From NCBI GenBank assembly GCA_947453875.1, contig CANGIH010000005.1, positions 1-18,814 of the forward strand: a stretch of 18,814 nucleotides of DNA, written 5' to 3'. This document shows positions 1-9,082 of this stretch, in pieces. Source of the stretch: Planctomycetaceae bacterium. GTDB taxonomy: Bacteria; Planctomycetota; Planctomycetia; Pirellulales; UBA1268. The position numbers and the translations under genes were made by a program. Position 1 is the first letter of the stretch. Each line of letters opens with the position of its first letter. The notes beneath the pieces are model-generated. The model was not told where the DNA came from and did no database searches. It worked only from the letters and a program-made list of their open reading frames with translations.

Positions 1-1929
1 CATCTTCTTGGTCGCCTCGTCGGCCTTCGCCTTGGCCCGCTCGATCTGCTGCGCCGCCTGGGCGACCGCCTGATCGGCGGCGGCCCGGGCTGCCGCGGCG
101 GCGACCGCAGCGGCCTCGAAGCTCTTGAGGGCCTCGGCGGCGGCCGCGTCCCCGGCGCTCGACGCGGCGACAATCGCGAAGGCGTCCTTCCCGGCGACCG
201 TCCCCTCCATCGCCGCCACGACGGCGGCGGCGGCCTTCGTCGCCGCCTCGTGGGCCGTGGTCGATTGGGCGAGCGCCGTGCCTGCAGCCTGGGCCATCGC
301 CGCCGCCTCGTCGGCGGCTGCCAGAGCCGTCTTGGCCGCCTCGGCCTTTTCGCCAAGCGTCTTTTCGGCGGCGGCAAACTTCTCGTTCGACTGCGTCATT
401 TCGGTTGTGGCGGCCTCAATCGCCTTCTCGGCGGCGGTCACCTGGGCCTTGCCGTATTCCAGGTCCTGCTTGCGGACGGCCGAATCGACCTCGGCCCGTC
501 GCAGCTTCTCGGCAATCCGTACATCTCCCTTCCACTCGGCGACCATCGCCCCGTCGGCGACGTTCCAGAGCTTCACCCCCGGCACCGTCCCCACCGTCGC
601 CAGCCGCGAGCCGTCGGCCTTCAGGGCCATGCCGCCGAGCGCGCCGCCATGGGCGAATTGCCGCACGACCGCGGCCCCCTCGACATTCCAAAGGCGCACG
701 ATGCCATCGGCGCCCCCGGCGAGAAGGTGGCCTGAGAGGGTGGGGGTGTCGGCGAGCGCCGCGACAGGGCCAGCCCCGGCGTTCAGTTCCTTGATCGGCT
801 TGGGCGCCGCGACGACCGGATCGACCGGCGGTGCCGGAAGCGGGAGGGCGAACGTGCGGATGACCCCGTCAGCCTCGGCGATCGCCAATTGCGAGCCTGC
901 GGCGGTCACGGCGAGGGCCCGGACTCCGGCCGGCCGCATGAACCGCCCCGACACGTTTCCGTCGACGGAGTGCGTGGCCACGACGCTGCCGTCGGCACCA
1001 GCCGAGTAGACCGTGGCGCCGTCAGCCGAGAGGGCGATCGCCGCGACCGGAGCGGTGTGGGCCCTGAATGCCCGGCGGACCGCGCCGCTCGCACCGTCGA
1101 CGAGGATCACACTGCCGTCCGGACGACCGCAGGCGGCGCTTCCGCCGGCCGAAGCCATCGAGGTGACTCCGGCCGTCTCCGCCACCTCGGCCAGCCGAGC
1201 GGCACGTCGGCGTTCCCAGAGTTTCACGGTGCGGAACGAGCCGGAGGCGAGCATGTCGTCGTTGGGGGCCATCGCAAGCGAGAGGATCGTATCGCGATGC
1301 GCCGTGTCGGCAGCGACGCCGCCGTCGGCGGTGGCAGGATCGACAAGCGCCCCGAGGAGGGCTCCGGTGCTGCTGTCATAGAGGCTCAAGCGACCGCCTC
1401 GGGCGGCGGCGGTGACCCGGCCGTCGTCGCTCATCGCCACCGCCAGAATCCCGCCTGTGCCGGCGGGGATCGGCCGCCACGTGATCGGTTTCTTCTGCAT
1501 CGCGGGGCCGGCGACGGCCCCTTCGTTGATCCAGCGTTCGAGGAGGCCGAGTTGCTCCGGCGTCATTGCCTTTGCCCCCACCTTGTTCTCCGGCGGAGGC
1601 ATGAAGTCCTCCTGGAGGTGGGCCGAGCGGAGGAATACCGGGCTCTCCGCCGCCTTGCCGGCGACGACGCCGGGCCCGGAGTCACCGCCGGTGAGAATGC
1701 CCTTGAGGGAGTCGAGGATCAGGCCCCCCTCGTGGATCTTGGGGTTGTGGCAGGCGGTGCAATTGGCCGCGAGGACCGGGAGGATTTCGTCCTGGAAGCG
1801 CACGGCGTCGCTCCGCACTGGCGCCGTGATCGGCAGGCCATCGGCTGGGGCGACCAGCGGCGCAAGGAGCACCGCGGCTGGAGCAGCCATCAGGCGTGCG
1901 AGGGCGGTACGGAATCGGTGGTTGATCAT
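1..1929 (-). CDS. PSCyt1-type cytochrome c / WD40 repeat protein with long coiled coil (3' end beyond window)
   Basis: Exported protein of unknown function, at least 643 residues, running off the left edge. The N-terminus has a hydrophobic Ala/Leu-rich segment (about residues 14-29) fitting a signal peptide. A haem-c motif CTACH lies at residues 57-61, inside a stretch typical of the planctomycete PSCyt1 domain (FQDEILPVLAANC, then DFMPPPENK). Residues about 160-465 hold degenerate WD40 repeats; the clearest reads GGADGIVRLWNVEG. From about residue 470 to the edge the protein is an Ala/Glu/Lys-rich coiled coil. Two ATGs compete: 1938 abuts a GAGGAG Shine-Dalgarno, whereas 1929 lies 9 bases from it, so I chose 1929. 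It is the third gene of a same-strand cluster, 100 bases after the PPC gene; that gap shows nothing clear apart from this ribosome site. The domains are seen; an electron-transfer or binding role is inference. Confidence 0.85.
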   Translation of the reverse strand, partial: MINHRFRTALARLMAAPAAVLLAPLVAPADGLPITAPVRSDAVRFQDEILPVLAANCTACHNPKIHEGGLILDSLKGILTGGDSGPGVVAGKAAESPVFLRSAHLQEDFMPPPENKVGAKAMTPEQLGLLERWINEGAVAGPAMQKKPITWRPIPAGTGGILAVAMSDDGRVTAAARGGRLSLYDSSTGALLGALVDPATADGGVAADTAHRDTILSLAMAPNDDMLASGSFRTVKLWERRRAARLAEVAETAGVTSMASAGGSAACGRPDGSVILVDGASGAVRRAFRAHTAPVAAIALSADGATVYSAGADGSVVATHSVDGNVSGRFMRPAGVRALAVTAAGSQLAIAEADGVIRTFALPLPAPPVDPVVAAPKPIKELNAGAGPVAALADTPTLSGHLLAGGADGIVRLWNVEGAAVVRQFAHGGALGGMALKADGSRLATVGTVPGVKLWNVADGAMVAEWKGDVRIAEKLRRAEVDSAVRKQDLEYGKAQVTAAEKAIEAATTEMTQSNEKFAAAEKTLGEKAEAAKTALAAADEAAAMAQAAGTALAQSTTAHEAATKAAAAVVAAMEGTVAGKDAFAIVAASSAGDAAAAEALKSFEAAAVAAAAARAAADQAVAQAAQQIERAKAKADEATKKM

Positions 1930-2029
1930 CGGTCTCATCTCCTCGTTCGCTTCCCCGCGGACCCGATCGGATCCGCACCCTTCCGCGTGCGCGTGTCCTC
2001 GACGCACTCTGCCGCCTCTGCCGCACATC

Positions 2030-4882
2030 TCACGGCGCCTCGACGACCACAGGAACCTTGCGTTCGGTAACGACATCCCGATCGTAAAACTTGACCTTAC
2101 CCTTCAGGACCAACTCGTAGCGGCCAGGGGGAGTTTCGCCGGTCGTGACGACCTTGAGGCCTCCCTGGGCCTGATCCCCCGGCACGGTGAGCGCTGCAAT
2201 GGAGAGCCCCGGCACCGGATTTGCGGGCGCCGCCTCGAGGACAACCTCCCCGGCGAGGCCGTAGCGGCGCTCGAAAGGGATGGTCAGATCGACCGCGGCA
2301 CCCTGTTTGAGCGTGACCTGCTCCGGGAGAGTCCCGAACTCCAGTGGCACCTCAGCGATGCGGAGCATGATCGAAGGGACGATCACCGGCACATCGATGT
2401 CCTTGGGTGCGGCGGCGGCGGCGGCATCAGTTGCCACCTTCTCGCGCTTTACCCGCTCATCCTCGGCCGCCTTGGCCTTCGCCTCCGCGTCCTTGAGCTG
2501 CGCGTCGGCCTTCGCTTTGGCTTCGGTCTGCTCGGCCGTGGGCTGCTGGCCGGCAGCCTGGAGATCGGTGAGCACCTTGTCGGCGGCAGCGAGGGCCGTC
2601 TTGGCCGCCTCCACCTGCGCGACACGATCCTTGACGAGCGCCGCGATGCGTTCGTGATCCGCCTTGGCCAGTTCCGCCGCCTGCGGGTTGCGGGCGTAGG
2701 CCATCTTTGTCGCGCCCCGGAGAAGGATCTGGTAGATGCCGGCCGGGAGCTTCGGATCGAGGTCGATCTCGGCCGTGGCCGCGGTGGCCGCTTCGGCGAT
2801 CTTGATCTCGGGCACCTTGAGCTCGGCCGGCAGGCCCGGCGCCGTCAGCGACACATCCCCCTTGCCGCCGGGCCGGCGGACGAGCGAGAGCGGGATCGAG
2901 ACCTTCCCCCCGCGCGCCGTCTCCCAGATTTTCGTCTCGGTCGGGGCGATGGTGAGAGGCGCCGCATCGGAGGTGACCGAGAGCGGCAGATCGTGGAGCT
3001 CGCGCACGATGCGGGGCACATTCTGGTTGTCGGCGTTGAAGCGGAGCGTCGCCACGCGGGCTGTGTGGAGGAGGTCGGCCTCTCCGACCCGTGCCCTGCC
3101 CACCACCCGGATCGTCCCCGACCAGGGCTTCATCCCTTCGGCCGCGGAGAGGACGAGCGTGGCCCGGTTGGTGCGGGCCGGGGCGACAGCCGGCGCTGCA
3201 GTCACGCCGGCCGGCAGCCCCTCGGCCTCAACTGTCACATCCCCTGAAAAACCATCGGTACGGAAGACCATCACGTCGATCGTCGTCGAGCCACCGATAT
3301 CGATCACCGGTGGGACGACGTTCGCCTTGTTGGCGTCGGCCCGGTTCTGCTCCGCAAGCAACGCCAAGAGCCGGAAGTCGGGGGCCGGCTTCCGCGCCAC
3401 AAGGACCCACGCGTTCTCCGGAGAGGTGCGTGAATCGGCCTTCAGGTCCCGGACGAGGACCCGGTAAGTGCCATCGGCAGGGGCCTTGAACTCGATCGTC
3501 GGGTCGGCGGAAGGGCGGTCAACCGGGCCGCCGACGAACTCCGCCGGGCCGTCGTCGACGAAGGCGATCTCTTTCCCCACCGGCTTCCCGTCCGGTCCTG
3601 CCGAGACACTCTCGATCGTCAGGCAGGGATCGGTCTGGAGGCCGAGACGGTTGGAGACGAGGTCGAGGATGAACGTCTCACCCGCCTTGGCGTCGAAGGC
3701 GAACCAGTCGCGATCACCGCGCGGGTGGAAGCGGCCGGAGAGCGTGGCGGGAAGTGTCACCGGCTGCGGTGCGGAGGGCTGGTCGTTGGGCTCGGTCTCG
3801 GCGATCGGGGCTGTGGGAGCAAGCAGCGCCGGGGCGAGCGGTTGCGCGGCCCCGGGAACGTCGCCGAAAAGGTCGACCAGATCGGCGGAGGCGTCGCGCG
3901 GGGCGAGGAGTCGCCAGGCGTTGCGGGCGACCGCGCCGCGTGATGGATCGCCGGCCCGGGCGTCGATTGAAATCCTCTCGAGCGTCGCGGTCCCTTCCCG
4001 GGCCGAGGCGCCGGGGAGCGCCGCAGGAGCCCCACCGGGGAGCCCGACACCGTAGACGTCCACTTTCACCGACTCGCCGATCCGCGCCACAGGCGGGAAG
4101 ACGAAGTCGATCTGGGGGGCCGTCGAGAGGGAAAGACGATAGTGATTGTCGTCTCCACCGCCTGCGAAGAGATCGTGGATCCGCAGCAGGTAACGCCCGT
4201 CGGCAGGCGCCGTGAAGTCGATGAACGGATCGTCGGCATGGCTGCGGCGGGCGGGCGCGATGACGGCGCCTCTGGCATCGAGGATCTCGAGCACGGGGGT
4301 GAGCCGTGAGTCGATCCGACGGGCCCAGACTTCGGCACGGATCCGCTGACCGGCCTTGAGCGTGACGGCGTAATGGTCCGACTTGCCGGCCGTCGGCCGG
4401 GCGGTAACGACCGAATCGGCGGGCAGTTCCTGGGCCTTCGCAGGAGTGTCCGGCTCCCCCTCCTTCGCCACTTCGGCAGCGCTTCCCACCACGAAGGAAC
4501 GCGGATTACTCGCGCCGTAGCGACCGACGGCAACGACGTCATAGAGCCCGGCCGGCACGTCGGGGGGGATGGTCACCGCCATCCGCCGCGGAATGGCGCG
4601 CGGCTGCGGATCAAATTCGGTCGGCGCCGTCATCTCCGGCACGGCCGTGATCCCCGGATGGGAGAAGATGAGCCGCTCGAGGTCGTCGAGATCGCCGCCG
4701 AGGAGCGTGACGGTCACCTGCGAGCCCTGCCTGCCGCCGGTCGGCTGCAGAGCGGTGAGGGCCGCGCGGGGAAAGTCAGCCAGCGCCGGCAGCGCGGAGA
4801 CAAGGCCGACAGACAGCGCGATCGAGATCGTCGCCACGGGGAGCGATGACCGAAGGGCGCGGGAGGGGGCGAAGAGTCTCAT
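2030..4882 (-). CDS. exported PPC-domain protein with C-terminal coiled coil
   Basis: Exported planctomycete protein of 950 residues with no visible catalytic motif. Residues 1-36 form a signal peptide (basic start, hydrophobic core near 15-33, ending LPALA). Residues about 38-135 resemble a TIG/Ig-like fold (LQPTGGRQGSQVTVTLLG). Two pre-peptidase C-terminal (PPC) beta-sandwich domains follow, at about 155-255 (HYAVTLKAGQRIRAEV, then FTAPADGRYLLRI) and 362-500 (ETEPND, RDWFAFDAKAGETF, FKAPADGTYRVLV). Residues about 728-820 are an Ala/Lys/Glu-rich coiled coil, and the rest is more beta domain. The start is the ATG at 4882 because the signal peptide begins there; 30 upstream codons are open but have no export character. 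There is no strong ribosome site. It lies 143 bases after the DUF1549 gene and before the WD40 cytochrome gene. PPC domains usually bind or present partners; the function here is unknown. Confidence 0.88.
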   Translation of the reverse strand: MRLFAPSRALRSSLPVATISIALSVGLVSALPALADFPRAALTALQPTGGRQGSQVTVTLLGGDLDDLERLIFSHPGITAVPEMTAPTEFDPQPRAIPRRMAVTIPPDVPAGLYDVVAVGRYGASNPRSFVVGSAAEVAKEGEPDTPAKAQELPADSVVTARPTAGKSDHYAVTLKAGQRIRAEVWARRIDSRLTPVLEILDARGAVIAPARRSHADDPFIDFTAPADGRYLLRIHDLFAGGGDDNHYRLSLSTAPQIDFVFPPVARIGESVKVDVYGVGLPGGAPAALPGASAREGTATLERISIDARAGDPSRGAVARNAWRLLAPRDASADLVDLFGDVPGAAQPLAPALLAPTAPIAETEPNDQPSAPQPVTLPATLSGRFHPRGDRDWFAFDAKAGETFILDLVSNRLGLQTDPCLTIESVSAGPDGKPVGKEIAFVDDGPAEFVGGPVDRPSADPTIEFKAPADGTYRVLVRDLKADSRTSPENAWVLVARKPAPDFRLLALLAEQNRADANKANVVPPVIDIGGSTTIDVMVFRTDGFSGDVTVEAEGLPAGVTAAPAVAPARTNRATLVLSAAEGMKPWSGTIRVVGRARVGEADLLHTARVATLRFNADNQNVPRIVRELHDLPLSVTSDAAPLTIAPTETKIWETARGGKVSIPLSLVRRPGGKGDVSLTAPGLPAELKVPEIKIAEAATAATAEIDLDPKLPAGIYQILLRGATKMAYARNPQAAELAKADHERIAALVKDRVAQVEAAKTALAAADKVLTDLQAAGQQPTAEQTEAKAKADAQLKDAEAKAKAAEDERVKREKVATDAAAAAAPKDIDVPVIVPSIMLRIAEVPLEFGTLPEQVTLKQGAAVDLTIPFERRYGLAGEVVLEAAPANPVPGLSIAALTVPGDQAQGGLKVVTTGETPPGRYELVLKGKVKFYDRDVVTERKVPVVVEAP

Positions 4883-5025
4883 GGTGGTGCGTTCCGCGGG
4901 AGAAGACGGGCGCGGGGCACCGCAGGCCGTCCGTGGCTTCGCTGCCGGTCCGCGATCGTGGCCGGGGAACACTCGCCCCCGACCCGCCCCACCCCGGGGT
5001 CGAACGGTCCCTTCCTGAAGAGGGC

Positions 5026-7611
5026 TTAGTGGTTGAAGAGGAATTCCTTGGTGTTGAGCAGCGACCAGATCACATCCTCGTAGGCCGCCTGCCGGTTGTC
5101 GGCATGCCCTTCGAGATACTTCTGGACGAGGCCCGTCTCGTCGGCCGTCGGCGGCCGCGAGAACGACACCATGTAGAGCTCGGCCACCTTTGCGGCATCA
5201 TCGTGGCCCTGATCGGCGACCATCTTCGATGCCCGGCCTTCACCGCCGAGCTTGCCGAGGATGTCGGCCGAGTTGATGAGGTGGATACTCTGGGCGAGAT
5301 TCGCCTCCGACACCCGCTCGCATTCACAGGCGCTGTCGCCGTTGGGGCGACCGAAGACGGTGAGGAAGTAGTTGCCGAAGTTCGGATCGGGGAGCTGCAT
5401 CGAGCGGGTGCCGGCGAGGACGCCGGCGAACGACGTCTGCTTCCCCGTGAGGGTGTCGATGGCGTCGAGGGCCACCTCGGCCGGGAGCCGGCGCGGGTAG
5501 AACCTCGAGAAGCTCTGCCTGTCCTCGGCGTTGAATTCGTTCGGCTCGGCAGAGAGCTGGTAGGTGTTCGATCGGCAGATCGTCCGCACCAGATGCTTGA
5601 GATCGTAGCCGTGCTGGACGAAGTCGGCGGCGAGGGCGTCGAGGAGCGCAGGATTGGTCGGCGGATTGGTCAGCCGCATGTCGTCTTCGGGCTCGACCAG
5701 CCCCCGCGAGAAGAAGTGTTTCCAGTAGCGGTTGACGATCGAGCGCGCGAAGAACGGGTTATCCGGCGAGGTCATCCAGTCGACGAGCGCCACACGCGGA
5801 TCGACGTCGGCGGGAAGCTCAGCGGGCTTGCCGCCGAGCACCGCCGCCTGATGGGTTCCCTTGGGGCCGGCGGCCTGGGGGGTGCCACGGTTGTGGAAGA
5901 TCTGGTCCTCGCCCGGCTGGGCCCCCTTCTTCCGGCCGATCCGAGAAAAGAAGGCGGAGAGCTGGTAGTAGTCCTCGGTGCTCCACTTCTCGAAGGGATG
6001 GTGGTGGCAGCGGGCACATTGGAGCCTGAGGCCGAGGAAGAGCTGCGAGAGATCCTCCACCTGCTGGTTGGTGTCGACGACCTGCCGGTACCAGATCGTG
6101 GCTGGATTGCCGCCGGCCTCACCCGAAGCGGTGACGATGTCGCGCACGAGCTGGTCGTAGGGCTTGTTCTCGGCAAGGCTCGCACGGATCCAGTCGTGGA
6201 AGGAATAGCTGCCATGGCGGTGGAGCGCGTCGTCGGTGCGCTTGTTCCGCAGGATCGCCGACCACTTGTTGGCGAAGGCATCGGCGTATTCGGGGCTGTC
6301 GAGGAGCCGGTCGACGAGCCTGTCTCGCTTGTTGGGATCGGCGTCGGCCAGGAAAGCCTGCGTCTCGTCGAGCGTGGGGATGCGACCGGCGATGTCGATC
6401 GTGGCCCGACGGAGGAAGGTGGCGTCATCGCAGCGGCCCGATGGCGGGAGGGAGAGCGACACGAGGTTGTCGAGGACATGGTTATCGATGAAATTACGGG
6501 CGAAATCGTTCCGCACCGGGATGCGGTCGGCAGGCGATTCCAGCGGGATCGTCGCCCGGAACACCGCCACCTGGCTCTGGTAACGCACCATCAGCGCCGC
6601 CACGCCGCTCCGCGGCGGGCCGTTTCCGCGTTCCGCGGCCGACACCAGACCGGTCTTGTCGACGCTGGCAAGTTCCGGAGCGTTGACCTCGTACTGTGCC
6701 ATCGGTGTCACATCCTCGCGCGACCCATCGGAGAGGATCGCCATGACGCGGACTTGCTGCGACTGTCCGGGGTGCATCACGCGCACGGTCGGGAAGACCT
6801 CGATGCCGACCACTTTCGGAGCGTTTGCGTCGCCGGGCTGGGCTCCCTCGGCGATCCAGCGGGAGATCAACCGGTAGGAAGGGGACCCGGTCTCGATCAG
6901 CTTGCCGCCGCCGTGGGGGACGACCGCCGCCGCCTTGAGGAGGAGGAGGCTCTCGTCAGGGGCATTGGTGGAAATCCGCCGGCCACGGGCTTCCTTGACG
7001 AGGTGCTCGTGGTCTTCCGCCGGTTCAAAGCCAAGGAGCGACAGCCGGAAGCCGTTTTGGCCACCGCTTTTGCCATGGCAACCGCCGCCGTTGCAGCCGT
7101 ACTTCGTGAACACAGGGACCACGCGGCCGTAAAATTCGACCGGGGGATCGTTGCCGAACCGCTCGACGACGAGCGGGACCCGTGTCTCGGGGAGGTCGGT
7201 GAGTCCGGGAACGGCAGAGACGTTGACCACGATCTCCCCCTGGCCGTCGGCGGCGGGAACAACGACACCCTCTGGGGTCACCGTGGCGAGCGTCTGGGGC
7301 TCCACCCGATAGACCGCGGCCCGGGTGATGTCGCGCTCCTGGCCAGCGTCGGCCGCCGCCGGGATGGCGGTGACCACGAGCTGGCGACGCCCTTCGGTAC
7401 CGATGACATGGAGCGGTCCACCGTTCGCTTCCCCGGTGGAAATCTCGATCCGCGGCCCGCCAGCCGCGTCGGCCGCCTGCAGGGTGCCAAGCGGGAGAAC
7501 GGACACGAGGGCGGCGGCGAACGCCCGGGAAATACGCCCGCCACCCGGACCACACAGGCGCGAACTCCGCAGATGGTTCTGGCTGGCGATCGACAACGCG
7601 GGCGTATCCAT
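5026..7611 (-). CDS. DUF1549/DUF1553 (PSCyt2/PSD1) exported haem-motif protein
   Basis: Large planctomycete-specific exported protein, 861 residues. A hydrophobic segment at about 29-47 is the likely signal sequence. Residues about 54-150 and 268-355 look like bacterial Ig-like (BIG2) domains. Between them is a C-x4-CH motif (C173, C178, H179; YGCNGGGCHGKSGGQNGF), followed by GFEPAEDHEHL, as in this family. DUF1549/PSCyt2 spans about 366-560 and includes CARCHHHPFEKW, a canonical CxxCH at 532-536. DUF1553/PSD1 spans about 615-860 (FFARSIVNRYWKHFFSRGLV; SNTYQLSAEPNEFN; NLAQSIHLINSADILGKLGG). The start at 7611 is supported by GGAGAGAG just upstream; the frame is open for 89 more codons but without export features. 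It is the first gene of the three-gene cluster. A redox role is widely assumed for the family but unproven; haem attachment is inferred from the motifs. Confidence 0.92.
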   Translation of the reverse strand: MDTPALSIASQNHLRSSRLCGPGGGRISRAFAAALVSVLPLGTLQAADAAGGPRIEISTGEANGGPLHVIGTEGRRQLVVTAIPAAADAGQERDITRAAVYRVEPQTLATVTPEGVVVPAADGQGEIVVNVSAVPGLTDLPETRVPLVVERFGNDPPVEFYGRVVPVFTKYGCNGGGCHGKSGGQNGFRLSLLGFEPAEDHEHLVKEARGRRISTNAPDESLLLLKAAAVVPHGGGKLIETGSPSYRLISRWIAEGAQPGDANAPKVVGIEVFPTVRVMHPGQSQQVRVMAILSDGSREDVTPMAQYEVNAPELASVDKTGLVSAAERGNGPPRSGVAALMVRYQSQVAVFRATIPLESPADRIPVRNDFARNFIDNHVLDNLVSLSLPPSGRCDDATFLRRATIDIAGRIPTLDETQAFLADADPNKRDRLVDRLLDSPEYADAFANKWSAILRNKRTDDALHRHGSYSFHDWIRASLAENKPYDQLVRDIVTASGEAGGNPATIWYRQVVDTNQQVEDLSQLFLGLRLQCARCHHHPFEKWSTEDYYQLSAFFSRIGRKKGAQPGEDQIFHNRGTPQAAGPKGTHQAAVLGGKPAELPADVDPRVALVDWMTSPDNPFFARSIVNRYWKHFFSRGLVEPEDDMRLTNPPTNPALLDALAADFVQHGYDLKHLVRTICRSNTYQLSAEPNEFNAEDRQSFSRFYPRRLPAEVALDAIDTLTGKQTSFAGVLAGTRSMQLPDPNFGNYFLTVFGRPNGDSACECERVSEANLAQSIHLINSADILGKLGGEGRASKMVADQGHDDAAKVAELYMVSFSRPPTADETGLVQKYLEGHADNRQAAYEDVIWSLLNTKEFLFNH

Positions 7612-8039
7612 GGCTCTCTCCACGGCGGCAAAACCCCTCTCAAGACGCTCAAAAGTATCCCCCAAACCATCACCAGCCGCAAAGACAACCCTTGAAATGG
7701 CCACCTTGTTCGGCTGTAACGTCTTTTTCGATAAGAGGTTGCGGTCTTTCGTGGCGATCGCCCGAAGACGGGCTGTCGATCCTTCTCGCGGGGGGTGTTG
7801 CGGCTGTTCCAATCGCCTTGGGACGATGCCGGAGGAGGGCCTGTGGACTGTCGACAGCCTCGCCCCACCGGCGGCCAAGGGGGGGCCGGAAGGGCGATCT
7901 GAACCGGCCGCGGTCGGCGCTGAATCCCCCTGTCCGTCGGTTGGTCGAGCTTCTACGTTCTACGCAGTCACGGACCTCCAGCCCACCTCCGCGTTGTCGC
8001 CTGCCGAGGCATCCCCCGCGCCCACCCCTTGCCGAGACC
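7612..8039. other. 428-base divergent intergenic region
   Basis: The region separates the minus-strand DUF1549 gene from plus-strand cysD. It contains the candidate minus-strand promoter at 7654-7682 and a perfect 10-base palindrome CTGTCGACAG at 7848-7857 that could be an operator. It also contains a loose inverted repeat GGCCGG/CCGGCC near 7880-7910. I found no convincing promoter for cysD, no riboswitch-like fold that I can name, and no credible small gene. The open frame upstream of cysD has no conserved residues and is probably not translated. Confidence 0.5.
7654..7682 (-). promoter_or_regulatory. candidate sigma-70-like promoter of the DUF1549 gene
   Basis: On the minus strand, TTGCGG (7677-7682) and GATACT (7654-7659) are separated by exactly 17 bases. 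This would start transcription near 7647, about 36 bases before the ATG at 7611. The -10 matches the consensus better than the -35. The same GATACT hexamer precedes both kinase remnants in this window. It is a pattern match only. Confidence 0.35.
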
Positions 8040-8951
8040 ATGACCTCCTACAACCTCACCCATCTCCGTCAGCTCGAAGCCGAGAGCATCCACATCATTC
8101 GCGAGGTGGCTGCCGAGTTTGAAAACCCGGTGATGCTCTACTCGATCGGCAAGGACTCGGCCGTCATGATCCGCCTCGCGGAGAAGGCCTTCCACCCGGC
8201 CAAGCCCCCCTTCCCGCTGATGCATGTCGACACGACGTGGAAGTTCCGCGACATGTACAAGCTCCGCGATGAGTACGTCGCCAAGGAGCTCGGCTTCAAG
8301 CTCATCGTCCACGTCAACGAGGAGGGACGGGCCCAGGGGATCAACCCCATCACGCACGGCAGCAAGGTCCACACCGACGTGATGAAGACCCAGAGCCTCC
8401 GGCAGGCCCTCGACAAGTACCGCTTCGATGCAGCCTTCGGCGGCGCGCGGCGCGACGAGGAGAAGAGCCGGGCCAAGGAGCGAGTGTTCTCGTTCCGCGA
8501 CGAGCACCACCGCTGGGATCCCAAGAACCAGCGGCCGGAGCTCTGGAATCTCTACAACACGAAGGTCAAGAAGGGGGAGAGCATCCGGGTTTTCCCCATC
8601 TCCAATTGGACCGAACTCGACGTCTGGCAGTACATCCACCTCGAGAAGATCCCGATCGTGCCGCTCTACTTCGCCGCCGAGCGGCCGATCGTGTGGCGTG
8701 ACGGGGTGATGATCATGGTCGACGATGACCGGCTCCCGCTGAAACCGGGAGAGACCCCCGAGATGCGCCGTGTCCGCTTCCGCACGCTCGGCTGCTATCC
8801 CCTCTCCGGCGCCGTCGACTCCAGCGCCACCACGCTCCCCGAGATCATCCAGGAGATGCTCCTGACGACCTTCTCGGAGCGGCAGGGGAGGCTCATCGAT
8901 TCCGACGAGGCAGGCTCGATGGAGAAGAAGAAAAGAGAAGGCTACTTCTGA
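8040..8951 (+). CDS. cysD: sulfate adenylyltransferase subunit 2 (CysD)
   Basis: Small subunit of ATP sulfurylase; with CysN it converts sulfate and ATP to APS and pyrophosphate in the cytoplasm. The 303-residue length matches the family (about 302). The N-type ATP-pyrophosphatase P-loop is SIGKDSAVM at residues 35-43. Other family blocks are HVDTTWKFRDMY, FGGARRDEEKSRAKERVFSFRD, WDPKNQRPELWNLYN and FPISNWTELDVWQYI, with a C-terminus rich in Lys (MEKKKREGYF). The start ATG at 8040 gives the standard N-terminus (HLRQLEAESIHIIREV); upstream codons are open but not family-like. Only a weak GAG precedes the ATG. The partner cysNC lies 131 bases downstream on the same strand, so the two are probably cotranscribed. 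No cysH, cysI or cysJ is in the window, so whether PAPS feeds reduction or sulfation cannot be told here. Confidence 0.97.
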   Translation: MTSYNLTHLRQLEAESIHIIREVAAEFENPVMLYSIGKDSAVMIRLAEKAFHPAKPPFPLMHVDTTWKFRDMYKLRDEYVAKELGFKLIVHVNEEGRAQGINPITHGSKVHTDVMKTQSLRQALDKYRFDAAFGGARRDEEKSRAKERVFSFRDEHHRWDPKNQRPELWNLYNTKVKKGESIRVFPISNWTELDVWQYIHLEKIPIVPLYFAAERPIVWRDGVMIMVDDDRLPLKPGETPEMRRVRFRTLGCYPLSGAVDSSATTLPEIIQEMLLTTFSERQGRLIDSDEAGSMEKKKREGYF

Positions 8952-8989
8952 CGTTCCGTCGGGCCCTGCAGCGGACCGTGGCCTCAAGC

Positions 8990-9021
8990 CACCGGCCGCT
9001 GAAGGCCCCTCGAGGCCGGTG
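8990..9021 (+). repeat. inverted repeat between cysD and cysNC
   Basis: CACCGGCC (8990-8997) and GGCCGGTG (9014-9021) are perfect 8-base complements around a 16-base loop, 38 bases after the cysD stop. No T-run follows, so it is more likely an intercistronic RNA hairpin than a strong terminator. It might modulate the cysD:cysNC ratio; that is speculation. Confidence 0.4.
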
Positions 9022-9082
9022 TCAGCCCCGGCACCGAAGATCCTTACAACAGCGCTCGCACCCATCCCTAGCGACACCCGAC

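Noticed and set aside
1..530. Repetitive Ala-codon-rich DNA that looks like a tandem repeat
   Set aside because: It encodes the coiled coil of the WD40 protein; no fixed period or identical units.
889..3247. Long plus-strand frames crossing the WD40 and PPC genes
   Set aside because: They span gene boundaries of well-supported minus-strand genes and contain no motif; shadows.
4883..5025. Small inverted repeats between the DUF1549 and PPC genes as a terminator
   Set aside because: Only 4-5 pairs can form and no T-run follows; read-through is more likely.
4846..7695. A 949-codon plus-strand open frame
   Set aside because: It lies antisense to the DUF1549 gene, has no family motifs and is Val/Gly/Arg/Asp-rich, as expected of a reverse-frame shadow in GC-rich DNA.
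7921..8039. A TTGGTC / TACGTT promoter-like pair before cysD
   Set aside because: The spacing is wrong for a sigma-70 promoter and no better pair was found.
7968..9077. A 369-codon minus-strand open frame
   Set aside because: Antisense to cysD with no recognisable domain.
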